From the NCBI GenBank assembly GCA_015057555.1, contig SVEC01000021.1, forward strand, positions 1-47,300: DNA of 47,300 nucleotides, in the 5' to 3' direction. Numbering within the stretch: position 1 is the stretch's first letter; every line of letters begins with the position of its first letter. This DNA is from Lachnospiraceae bacterium. Its GTDB lineage: Bacteria; Bacillota; Clostridia; Lachnospirales; Lachnospiraceae. Positions 16,534 through 24,295 of this stretch are shown here, piece by piece. Position numbers and translations under genes: made by a program. The notes beneath the pieces were generated by a model. The model saw only the letters and a program-made list of their open reading frames with translations. It was not told the origin of the DNA and ran no database searches.

Positions 16534-17721
16534 TTATAAGTAGCTCTTAAGCTTGTCTGCCATATCTGTCTTCTCCCAAGGTACATCGATATCATTTCTT
16601 CCAAAGTGACCATAAGCTGCTGTCTGCTTGTAGATAGGTCTTCTTAAGTCAAGCATCTTAATTATTCCAGCTGGTCTTAAGTCGAAGTTCTCTCTAATAA
16701 TCTCAACTAGCTTGTCATCAGCAAGCTTTCCTGTGCCAAATGTATCTACCATGATTGAGGTTGGTCTTGCAACACCGATAGCGTATGAAAGCTGAATCTC
16801 ACACTTGTCTGCAAGTCCTGCAGCTACAATATTCTTAGCAACATATCTTGCTGCGTAGGCTGCTGATCTATCAACCTTTGTACAGTCCTTACCTGAAAAC
16901 GCACCGCCACCGTGACGACCATATCCACCATAAGTATCTACTATAATCTTACGTCCTGTAAGACCACTGTCTCCGTTAGGTCCACCGATTACAAATCTAC
17001 CTGTTGGATTAATGAAGAACTTAGTATTCTCGTCTACCATCTCCTTAGGAAGCACTGGCTCAAATACATACTTCTTAATATCTGCATGAATCTGCTCCTG
17101 AGTTACCTCTTCTCCATGCTGTGTAGAAAGTACTACTGCATCTAATCTAAACGGCTTACCATTCTCATCATACTCTACTGAAACCTGAGTCTTTCCATCT
17201 GGTCTAAGATAGCTTAAAGTTCCGTTCTTTCTAACCTCTGTAAGCTTTAATGCAAGCTTGTGGGCAAGAGATATAGGATAAGGCATAAGCTCTGGTGTTT
17301 CATTTACCGCATATCCAAACATCATACCCTGGTCACCGGCACCGATTGCCTCAATCTCCTCGTCACTCATGCTATTTTCCTTAGCCTCAAGAGCCTTGTC
17401 AACTCCCATAGCAATATCCGCGCTCTGCTTATCAAGAGCTGTAATAACTCCACAGGTATCACAGTCAAAACCGTATTTTGCTCTGTCATATCCGATTTCT
17501 CTAACTGTTTCTCTAACGATTGACTGAATATCAATCTGTGCCTTAGTAGTAATTTCTCCCATTACAAGCACAAGACCTGTAGTACAAGCTGTCTCACAGG
17601 CAACTCTACTCATAGGGTCCTGCTCTAGGATTGCGTCTAAGATTGCATCTGAAATCTGGTCACAGATTTTGTCAGGATGTCCTTCAGTTACTGATTCTGA
17701 TGTGAATAATACCTTTTCCAT
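16534..17721 (-). CDS. metK: S-adenosylmethionine synthetase
   Basis: Forms SAM from methionine and ATP; cytoplasmic. 395 residues from the start chosen here. The open frame extends 44 codons upstream, but GGAGGT lies 9-10 bases before the ATG at 17721 and the N-terminus [18 protein letters not shown] is the family start. [12 protein letters not shown] and [22 protein letters not shown] (split here: GGGAFSGKD, then KVDRSAAY) are the MetK signatures. Preceded by a SAM-I riboswitch with its terminator, so expression is off when SAM is plentiful. Probably shares a transcript with the divergent transcarbamylase downstream. Confidence 0.97.
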   Translation of the reverse strand: MEKVLFTSESVTEGHPDKICDQISDAILDAILEQDPMSRVACETACTTGLVLVMGEITTKAQIDIQSIVRETVREIGYDRAKYGFDCDTCGVITALDKQSADIAMGVDKALEAKENSMSDEEIEAIGAGDQGMMFGYAVNETPELMPYPISLAHKLALKLTEVRKNGTLSYLRPDGKTQVSVEYDENGKPFRLDAVVLSTQHGEEVTQEQIHADIKKYVFEPVLPKEMVDENTKFFINPTGRFVIGGPNGDSGLTGRKIIVDTYGGYGRHGGGAFSGKDCTKVDRSAAYAARYVAKNIVAAGLADKCEIQLSYAIGVARPTSIMVDTFGTGKLADDKLVEIIRENFDLRPAGIIKMLDLRRPIYKQTAAYGHFGRNDIDVPWEKTDMADKLKSYL

Positions 17722-17802
17722 TTTTAATACCTCCGATTTTAATATTCTAATCCGCCATGCCGACGTACCTCTCTGCAGAGATTTGATTACTGATATATAT
17801 AA

Positions 17803-17838
17803 AATAAATCCGATTGCAAAAGCTACAATCGGATTTGA
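17803..17838 (-). terminator. riboswitch expression-platform terminator
   Basis: AAATCCGATTG and CAATCGGATTT form an 11-bp stem, followed by ATTTTATATAT, between the SAM aptamer and metK. In the SAM-bound state this hairpin should form. Confidence 0.88.
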
Positions 17839-17849
17839 ATATCTCACTA

Positions 17850-17976
17850 TCAAATCCTCTTATTGCTCGATTACTCACAGTATTCGCTCAGGTCGGCACC
17901 TTCCGTAGATAATAATCTCCGGGGTTGCCGTGGCTTCATAGTCCCTTATGACTCCACCACTCTGAATAAGAGAGAT
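17850..17976 (-). ncRNA. SAM-I (S-box) riboswitch
   Basis: P1 is CTCTTATT (17972-17965) with AATAAGAG (17864-17857). Conserved S-box blocks are present: CAGAGTGGTGGAG, then GGGACTATGAAGCCACGGCAA and later GGAAGGTGCCGACCTGAGCG (shown here in part). A terminator stem follows before metK. The match to the S-box consensus is strong. Confidence 0.95.
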
Positions 17977-17982
17977 ATGATT

Positions 17983-18048
17983 AACATACTCTATAACCTT
18001 TTTATTGTCAACAAAATTCTTGCAGAATATCTAATAATACTTTATTAT
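17983..18048. promoter_or_regulatory. divergent promoters of metK and the TraX-like gene
   Basis: Minus: TTGACA (18011-18006), 17-base spacer, TATGTT (17988-17983), leading into the riboswitch. Plus: TTGCAG (18020-18025), 17-base spacer, TATTAT (18043-18048). The two -35 boxes are 8 bases apart. Confidence 0.7.
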
Positions 18049-18088
18049 GATACATATTTGTACAGTATATATGTAAAAAGGAGCTTAT

Positions 18089-18886
18089 ATGGAAAATAAT
18101 ACTAACTTAGATAATGTGACAAAGCCTGTTATCTTTGACAGAAAGAAAATATATCACACAGGATTCTTAAGCACCTTTTGGCTTAAAATAATTGCCATTG
18201 TTTGTATGACCCTGGACCACACAGGTCTTTGTCTTGGTCTCATCTATAAAAACGGAGGATATTACCTATCTGGGCTTATGTCCTACGATACCTATAACCT
18301 ACTAAGAACCATAGGAAGATTAGCATTTCCTATATTCTGTTACTTGATAGTAGAAGGGCTTTTTTACACCCGAGATGTATTCCTCTATACCTTGAGATTA
18401 TTTATATTTGCAGGTCTATCACAAATCCCTTTTTCCCTTATGACAAAAAGGGATGCTCTTGCATTTAGTCAGAACCTAAATGTATATTTTACCTTGGCAT
18501 TCGGATTGATAACCATAGCCGCCATAGATTATTTTAGGAAGCTAGAGAAAAAGAAAACCATCAACAAGCCTATATTTATACTATTATCCGCAGTGGTTAT
18601 TATTTGCTCCACCTCCTTTGCAGATACGGTAAATACTGATTACGCAGGCTATGGTGTGGTTGTAATAGTAATTTTTTATGTATTCAAAGATAAGCCCCTG
18701 CTTATTACCGGAGCTTTAGCTATCGCCACATACTTAATGTCCTCTAGCTTAGAAATGTATGCTCTTTGCGCTATGGTACCTATAGTTCTCCATAACCATC
18801 AAAAGGGGCCTTCCCTGAAATATGTATTTTATATGTACTATCCTGTGCATATGTTAATATTGTATTTTATATCCACCTATATATAA
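18089..18886 (+). CDS. TraX family membrane protein
   Basis: 265 residues with eight or so membrane helices. The pattern WLKIIAIVCMTLDHTG near residue 30 and GRLAFPIFCYLIVEG near 90 are the TraX family signatures; the family was named for F-pilin acetylation, but chromosomal Firmicutes members have no proven role. LRLFIFAGLSQIPFSL follows. A polar N-terminus of about 25 residues is inside the cell. AAAGGAG lies 6 bases before ATG. It stands alone, divergent from metK, and ends at a strong two-way terminator. Confidence 0.88.
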   Translation: MENNTNLDNVTKPVIFDRKKIYHTGFLSTFWLKIIAIVCMTLDHTGLCLGLIYKNGGYYLSGLMSYDTYNLLRTIGRLAFPIFCYLIVEGLFYTRDVFLYTLRLFIFAGLSQIPFSLMTKRDALAFSQNLNVYFTLAFGLITIAAIDYFRKLEKKKTINKPIFILLSAVVIICSTSFADTVNTDYAGYGVVVIVIFYVFKDKPLLITGALAIATYLMSSSLEMYALCAMVPIVLHNHQKGPSLKYVFYMYYPVHMLILYFISTYI

Positions 18887-18887
18887 G

Positions 18888-18929
18888 AAAAACAGCGGGG
18901 AGCACTTTGTGCTCCCCGCTGTTTTTCTA
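18888..18929. terminator. bidirectional terminator
   Basis: AAAAACAGCGGGGAGCAC and GTGCTCCCCGCTGTTTTT form a perfect 18-bp stem with a 3-base loop; it has A/T tracts on both sides and serves both convergent genes. Confidence 0.93.
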
Positions 18930-18933
18930 TCCT

Positions 18934-20427
18934 CTACTGACTTATGGTAATCTTCTTGCCTTCATACATTTGGTCTATATATTCCTTGGCCTGCTCTACT
19001 GTAGCATAATCCGGCTCCATAACATACACTGAACCACCTACACTGTAGCAGGTATTAAAGCTGTCAGTTCCATTTACACTGTACTTAAGAACCTCCCAGG
19101 ACTGCATATTGTTAAGCTGGAACTTAACTAAGTTAGATATCTCATCATAAGACATACTAGTTATCATACTTCCTGATATAGCATCTAAAACCTCTGTATA
19201 ATTCTTCAACATATCTGAGGTTGCCATCTTCTTAATCATAGCTTCTATAACAGCCATCTGATTCTTTCCACGCTGTCTGTCTCCGTCTGAAAAGGCTCCT
19301 CTGTTACGAGCAAACATCAATGCCTGATAGCCGTCCAAATCATTGTAGCCCTTGTGATAATGAAGAGTATTATTCTCCATATAGAAATCATACTCAGAAT
19401 ATACAGAAACTCCACCTAATGCATCAATAATCTCTATAAATCCTGTGAAATTCATCTTCACATAGTCATCTATTTCCACATCATACAAAAGCTCTAGGGT
19501 GTCTACAGACACATTTATTCCATAAGCTCCTGCGTGAGTAAGCTTATCCTTCTGCCCATTGGATACAGAAAGTGGTACATAATAATCTCTTGGTGTGCTT
19601 ATAAGCAATATCTGTCTGGTTTGGAGATTTGCTATCAGAAGAATATTTACGTCACTGTTACCGTTAATCTCAGGTACTCCCACACAGTCATTACCACTTA
19701 TATATATAGCTACTACCTCGTCACCGTTGTATTCTATATCCTTATCATTTTCGTTCGCTACAACCTCTTCGACTATCTCCTGACTGGAAACAGATCTAAT
19801 CCTGCTTTCAAAATCCTCATAGCCCTCTGTTCCTGTAACAAAGCTTATATATGCACTATTCAATATAATAGCGTTTATCTCTCCTGAATATAATGCGTCC
19901 ACAAGGCTTAAAACATTACTGTACTCTATATCAGTGATTTCTCTCTTAAGCTCCTTGTTAATGTTCTCAATAACCTTGTCAGTATTCTCTCTATCTAAGT
20001 TGCTTAATATACCAAAACCATAGTCTGCTACATCCTTAAGCTCCTGAGCAGGGTCCTCAACTAATACGTACACATGAATATTGCTAATCTGTGTTGATAC
20101 ACCCGTCATCTTAGACAAGGCATTATGAGTAACGTGCATATATACACAGCTTAAAATCATCACCAGAGTCATAGCAAAGGCCAGAACCTTTGTGATAACA
20201 CCTGCTATTAACCATCTTTGACATATAACAAATATCCCCGTTACCACTAATCCCATAGCTACTAATATTATCAATAAAATAGCAGGCAAAACATTAAGCT
20301 TTATAGCAAACACCGCTGTTACAGCCAGAGCAATAAGCATGATACTGCACATTACATAGCCTACTATTTTCAAGGTTTTTCTCGTTTTATTATTCTTACT
20401 TTTTTTAGTTCTTTTAGTTTCTTCCAA
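18934..20427 (-). CDS. LytR-CpsA-Psr (LCP) family cell-wall glycopolymer ligase
   Basis: LCP proteins attach teichoic acid or capsule chains from lipid carriers to peptidoglycan outside the membrane. 497 residues. A basic N-terminus (KRTKKSKNNKTRK) is followed by three membrane helices (about residues 20-40, 45-70 and 75-95), more than the single helix of classic LytR. The LCP domain includes NILLIANLQTRQILLISTPRD, DYVKMNFTGFIEIIDALGGV and ARNRGAFSDGDRQRGKNQ, with the Arg and Asp residues that bind pyrophosphate. The start codon is TTG with GGGAG 9 bases upstream. Confidence 0.93.
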   Translation of the reverse strand: MEETKRTKKSKNNKTRKTLKIVGYVMCSIMLIALAVTAVFAIKLNVLPAILLIILVAMGLVVTGIFVICQRWLIAGVITKVLAFAMTLVMILSCVYMHVTHNALSKMTGVSTQISNIHVYVLVEDPAQELKDVADYGFGILSNLDRENTDKVIENINKELKREITDIEYSNVLSLVDALYSGEINAIILNSAYISFVTGTEGYEDFESRIRSVSSQEIVEEVVANENDKDIEYNGDEVVAIYISGNDCVGVPEINGNSDVNILLIANLQTRQILLISTPRDYYVPLSVSNGQKDKLTHAGAYGINVSVDTLELLYDVEIDDYVKMNFTGFIEIIDALGGVSVYSEYDFYMENNTLHYHKGYNDLDGYQALMFARNRGAFSDGDRQRGKNQMAVIEAMIKKMATSDMLKNYTEVLDAISGSMITSMSYDEISNLVKFQLNNMQSWEVLKYSVNGTDSFNTCYSVGGSVYVMEPDYATVEQAKEYIDQMYEGKKITISQ

Positions 20428-20458
20428 GGCTCATTTCTCCCATCCATAATATTACATT

Positions 20459-20487
20459 AGTATAGCTTTATATAACCTATGTGTCAA
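20459..20487 (-). promoter_or_regulatory. LCP gene promoter
   Basis: TTGACA (20487-20482), 17-base spacer, TATACT (20464-20459), about 30 bases before the TTG start. Confidence 0.75.
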
Positions 20488-20501
20488 TAATAGTAAACGC
20501 A

Positions 20502-20541
20502 AGAAATCGGTAAAATTTTGTGAAATTTTACCGATTTTAAA
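20502..20541 (-). terminator. terminator after the HIT gene
   Basis: AAAATCGGTAAAATTT and AAATTTTACCGATTT form a 15-bp stem around a 4-base loop. Confidence 0.8.
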
Positions 20542-20542
20542 A

Positions 20543-20959
20543 TTAAATTCTACTCTTAATAGCCTTAGCCAAGGTCTGCTGTTCCTCAGCCACAGTCTCC
20601 TTTGGTGCCCAAGACATATTCACTCCATCTCCTGTATTTCTAGGTACCAGGTGTAGATGAAAATGGTTAACTGTCTGACCAGCTACTGCTCCATTGTTCT
20701 GAAGGACATTCATGCCCTCGCAGCCTGTTTCTTCTTTTATAGCCTTAGCTGCAACTGTAGCAAAGGAAAAAATCTTTGCAGCGGTCTCTGCATCAAGCTG
20801 GAAAATGTTATCGTAATGCTCCTTTGTAATTATTAGAGCGTGACCCTTATTTGCCGGTGCCACATCTAATATGCACTTAAAATCTCCTGTCTCATAAATA
20901 GTAGCTGATGGAATATCTCCCTTAGCAATCTTACAAAATATACAATCATCCTTAATCAT
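20543..20959 (-). CDS. HIT family nucleotide hydrolase/transferase
   Basis: 138 residues from the start chosen here. The frame extends 12 codons further, but AAGGAG lies 7-8 bases before the ATG at 20959 and the family begins with DCIFCKIAKGDIP. The histidine triad is NHFHLHLVPR, with a Cys-x-x-Cys zinc pair at the N-terminus. Relatives cleave nucleoside phosphoramidates or dinucleoside polyphosphates. It is 39 bases behind fliS and may be read from the flagellin operon. Confidence 0.93.
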   Translation of the reverse strand: MIKDDCIFCKIAKGDIPSATIYETGDFKCILDVAPANKGHALIITKEHYDNIFQLDAETAAKIFSFATVAAKAIKEETGCEGMNVLQNNGAVAGQTVNHFHLHLVPRNTGDGVNMSWAPKETVAEEQQTLAKAIKSRI

Positions 20960-20998
20960 AACATTACTCCTTATGTATACATTATTTAGATTCAAAAT

Positions 20999-21475
20999 TT
21001 ATACCATAAAGCCTCTATTGTAGGTATCCCCTAGGGTACTTTCGCTAAGAGTTCCCTTTCCGTAGGTAAGGCCGGCATATACCTGGTGAGCATTCTTCAT
21101 CACAGGCTCTTCATCATCTAAGCTGTGAAGCTTTTCAAAACCCACCCTAAGATTATCTAACATAGCCCTACATCTGTCAAGGTCATCCGGTCTCCTTTTG
21201 ACCTCAGAGGAAACCAGCTTACCATATATAAATCTAAATACAGAAAGAACCTTTCTCCCTAATTCATCCTTTGGATTAATGCAGGAAATAAGCTCATTAT
21301 GAGACTTTTTAGCCAATCTAATATTCTTTATATATTGTTCCTTGTCGTCACTATCATATGCATTAATAGAATCACTAATGTAAACATTTACCACATCAAA
21401 TAACACAAGGATAAGACCACTATGATTACTATTTGTGGTTCGCAGAGTAAATTCCTTAATCTGTTCCTTTGTCAT
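20999..21475 (-). CDS. fliS: FliS-like flagellin export chaperone
   Basis: 158 residues, all helical in character. Position directly after flagellin (12 bases) and features such as SGLILVLFDVVNVYISDSINAY, KKSHNELISCINPKDELGRK and IYGKLVSSE match FliS, which binds the flagellin C-terminus and delivers it to the export gate. A long C-terminal tail after about residue 125 (YAGLTYGKGTLSESTLGD) is beyond the usual fold. AGGAGG lies 6 bases before ATG and overlaps the end of flagellin. Confidence 0.82.
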   Translation of the reverse strand: MTKEQIKEFTLRTTNSNHSGLILVLFDVVNVYISDSINAYDSDDKEQYIKNIRLAKKSHNELISCINPKDELGRKVLSVFRFIYGKLVSSEVKRRPDDLDRCRAMLDNLRVGFEKLHSLDDEEPVMKNAHQVYAGLTYGKGTLSESTLGDTYNRGFMV

Positions 21476-21487
21476 AGGCTCCTCCTA

Positions 21488-22918
21488 CTAATTCTGTAAA
21501 AGCTGTAAGATTGATGATGGTCTTTCATTTGACTTTTGCATCATAGATATAGCCGCCTGAGCAAGCACATCCTGTTGAGTATAATTTGTCATCTCCTCAG
21601 CCATATCTGTATCTATCATTCTTGAATAAGCAGCTGTTATACTCTCCTCCTGAACCTCAAGATTACTGTATACATCCTCTAATCTATTCTCATAGGCACC
21701 CATCTTTGAACGAATATTTGATACCATCTTAACTGCTGCGTCTATAGCCTCTATGGCCTTGGCTGCATAATCCTGAGTGTACATTATAAGATTATCTACA
21801 CCTAAGCTCTTTGCATCCATCTTTGGAATGTCTAAGTGAATCTCATCTCCAGAATATGCACCTGTCTGGATAATCATAACTCCTGCTGAAAATACTTCTA
21901 TCTCCACAGAGCCGGTTCCCTTTTCAAGGGTGTCAGAATCTGCCTCAATCTTCATCTCAAAGCCATTTCTATCAGTTACAACTAAATCATTACCCTTAGC
22001 TTCAACTGTTGCTGAAGCAGAAAATCCTCCGTCAGTTACTGTAAGACTAGCTTCACAATCTGTTCCATATACTGTCTGCCCATCTGTTAAGCCAAGAAGA
22101 GCAGCAAGCTCATCATTTGATACACCTATCTCAAGTCCCTCCTCAGAGCCGTAGTGCTGATTTCTAAACATAACAGCTGCTCCTGATGCAAAGTCTGAGG
22201 TAGTAGCTCCACCATCTGCAGAAGCAAATACATCCACATCAATCTTAGCAAGATGTGTCTGAAGAGTACTAAAAACATCTGTCATAGACATACCTTCTTC
22301 TATCTCAACAAGAAAATCATTTACAAATATACTTCCGGCTTGGTCAGCAGTAACTGTTGCCCCTGAATAGGAAAATCCTGTGGTAATAGAAGCCTGTGTA
22401 GCCATGGCAGTAATCTCCAAAGAATACACACCCTCATTAACCTCTTCTGATACATATGTAGCCTGAACATTATAATCTGTTGACAGAGTTCTTCTGGTAA
22501 GGTCTCCGTTCAAAAGCTCCTGCTCATTGAAGGATGTGGTCTCAGTTATCTGGTTAATCTCCTCCATAAGAGAATTAATCTCCTCCTGAATGGCATCTCT
22601 ATCCTCCTCTGAATTAACATCATTAGCCGCCTGAACTGCAAGCTCTCTCATTCTACCAAGAATAGCGTGAATTTCATTCATACCACCCTCTGCAGACTGT
22701 ATAACTGATATACCATCATTTGAGTTGAGTGAAGCTCTGTCAAGACCTCTAATCTGTGAACTCATCTTTACTGAAATCGCAAGGCCAGCCGCATCATCCG
22801 CAGGGCTGGTAATCTTATATCCTGATGAAAGTCTCTCCATAGACTTTGCAATGTTCTTATTAATAGTAGCAAAATGGTCGCTGGCATTAAGAGCCAATGA
22901 ATTGTGATTAATTCTCAT
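21488..22918 (-). CDS. flagellin
   Basis: 476 residues; filament subunit, exported by the flagellar secretion system. The N-terminal D0/D1 domain is typical: MRINHNSLALNASDHFATIN, ERLSSGYKITSPADDAAGLAI and RMRELAVQAANDV, the region bound by TLR5 in other flagellins. A variable middle of about 230 residues (from about 150) has little Trp or Cys. The C-terminal D1/D0 domain has ENRLEDVYSNLEVQEESITAA and ends SILQLLQN. A sigma-28 promoter and a leader hairpin lie upstream; fliS follows. AGGAGGG lies 6 bases before ATG. Confidence 0.96.
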   Translation of the reverse strand: MRINHNSLALNASDHFATINKNIAKSMERLSSGYKITSPADDAAGLAISVKMSSQIRGLDRASLNSNDGISVIQSAEGGMNEIHAILGRMRELAVQAANDVNSEEDRDAIQEEINSLMEEINQITETTSFNEQELLNGDLTRRTLSTDYNVQATYVSEEVNEGVYSLEITAMATQASITTGFSYSGATVTADQAGSIFVNDFLVEIEEGMSMTDVFSTLQTHLAKIDVDVFASADGGATTSDFASGAAVMFRNQHYGSEEGLEIGVSNDELAALLGLTDGQTVYGTDCEASLTVTDGGFSASATVEAKGNDLVVTDRNGFEMKIEADSDTLEKGTGSVEIEVFSAGVMIIQTGAYSGDEIHLDIPKMDAKSLGVDNLIMYTQDYAAKAIEAIDAAVKMVSNIRSKMGAYENRLEDVYSNLEVQEESITAAYSRMIDTDMAEEMTNYTQQDVLAQAAISMMQKSNERPSSILQLLQN

Positions 22919-22956
22919 GTCAATCCCTCCTGGTTGTTCCGATTTGTAAAGCCAGC

Positions 22957-22990
22957 AGGCTACAACTAGCTTACTGGCTTTTTGTTGTTT
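22957..22990 (-). promoter_or_regulatory. leader hairpin of flagellin mRNA
   Basis: AAAGCCAG and CTGGCTTT form an 8-bp stem with an 18-base loop, between the sigma-28 start site and the flagellin ribosome site. It may protect or attenuate the mRNA, or end dinB read-through. Confidence 0.55.
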
Positions 22991-23003
22991 CTAGCTATAT
23001 TTT

Positions 23004-23030
23004 TTATCGGAGGACGGAACCTTTTTCTTA
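23004..23030 (-). promoter_or_regulatory. sigma-28 (FliA/SigD) promoter of flagellin
   Basis: TAAG (23030-23027), 15-base spacer, TCCGATAA (23011-23004). This matches the TAAA-N15-GCCGATAA consensus closely. Confidence 0.85.
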
Positions 23031-23061
23031 ACCTTTTTCCTCCTGTTACCGCTAATCATTG

Positions 23062-24282
23062 CTATGTGTCAAATTTTCTCCCCACCTTCATGGAGCTTTT
23101 CATGACAGAACCACGCATGATTTTACTCATCCCATATTTGCTTCTAATGGAATCCATAGCAGCATCCACCTTCTTCTGCTTTTCCTTTTCCTCATCAACA
23201 AATAAAGAAAGCTGTTCTTCCTCATCCTTTGATATATTTGAAAGAGCTATTCCCATAAGACGAAGTGGTGTTTTTCCATCCCACAAATCTGCAAATAATT
23301 TTTTCGAGGTCTCATAGATTTCCTCCGTCACATCAGTGGCCTCAGAAAAATTAAGCTGATGGGACTGATTCTTAAAGTCATCAGACCTTATCTTTACAGA
23401 TACACAGTATGCCCTTGCACCCTCTTTTCTCATACGGGTACAAACACTGTCTGCAAGCCCTAGCAATATCTGGTTTGCAACCTCATAAGAGGTTATATTT
23501 TCCTCCACAGTAGTGACAACACTATAGCTTTTCGCTTCTCTCTCCTCTGAAGTAACAGGAGATTCATCAGTTCCATTTGCAAGGGCATATATATGCTCTC
23601 CCGATTTATCTCCAATCAAAAGCTTTACAAAACTTATATCAGCCTTAGCAAGCTCACCTATGGTCTTTATTCCTGCATCAATCAGTCGCTTAGTAGAAGC
23701 CTTACCTACTCCAAATAAATCACCAATAGGAAGAGGCCACATCTTCGTCTCCACCTCTTCCTGATTAAGCAATGTATGTACCTTGTCCGGCTTTTCAAAA
23801 TCACTGGCCATCTTGGCAAGTAGCTTGTTAGCTCCTATGCCAACATTGACAGTAAAGCCTAAGGTATCTCTTATTTCATTTTTTATATCATAAGCTGTTT
23901 TTATAGGATCCGGATAAACCTTTCCCGTACCCGTCATATCTAAGAAGCACTCATCTATGGAGAATTCCTCCACCACAGGAGCATATTTTCGGCAAATGTC
24001 TTTGAAGGCATTAGAGCACTCCTGGTAAAGTCTAAAATCACTTTGAACAACCACCAAATTTGGACATTTTTTAAGTGCCATAGAAATAGGCTCACCAGTA
24101 TTGATACCATATGACTTAGCTGGAATGGATTTAGCGGTTACTATGCTGGTTCTCTTCTCCGGATTACCTCCAACGCAGGAGGGAATCAGTCTTAAATCCG
24201 GTTCCCCAAGCCTAACTCTTCTTGCCGCCTCCCAGGACAAAAATGCACTATTAACATCTACATGAAATATTAGTCTTTCCAT
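23062..24282 (-). CDS. dinB: DNA polymerase IV (Y family)
   Basis: Error-prone translesion polymerase. 406 residues. Catalytic residues are visible: LIFHVDVNSAFLSWEA (Asp9, steric-gate Phe14) and EEFSIDECFLDMTG (Asp110, Glu111). TSIVTAKSIPAKSYGI is the typical palm segment. Little-finger sequence SYSVVTTVEENITSY follows. Near the C-terminus EEEQLSLFVDEE carries the QLSLF sliding-clamp motif. It begins 13 bases after the FliK-like gene, with no terminator between, so it is probably transcribed with that flagellar gene. Confidence 0.95.
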   Translation of the reverse strand: MERLIFHVDVNSAFLSWEAARRVRLGEPDLRLIPSCVGGNPEKRTSIVTAKSIPAKSYGINTGEPISMALKKCPNLVVVQSDFRLYQECSNAFKDICRKYAPVVEEFSIDECFLDMTGTGKVYPDPIKTAYDIKNEIRDTLGFTVNVGIGANKLLAKMASDFEKPDKVHTLLNQEEVETKMWPLPIGDLFGVGKASTKRLIDAGIKTIGELAKADISFVKLLIGDKSGEHIYALANGTDESPVTSEEREAKSYSVVTTVEENITSYEVANQILLGLADSVCTRMRKEGARAYCVSVKIRSDDFKNQSHQLNFSEATDVTEEIYETSKKLFADLWDGKTPLRLMGIALSNISKDEEEQLSLFVDEEKEKQKKVDAAMDSIRSKYGMSKIMRGSVMKSSMKVGRKFDT

Positions 24283-24295
24283 ACTACAACTTCCA

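Noticed and set aside
17722..17853. 44-codon N-terminal extension of MetK
   Set aside because: It would run through the riboswitch terminator; the ribosome site and family start are at 17721.
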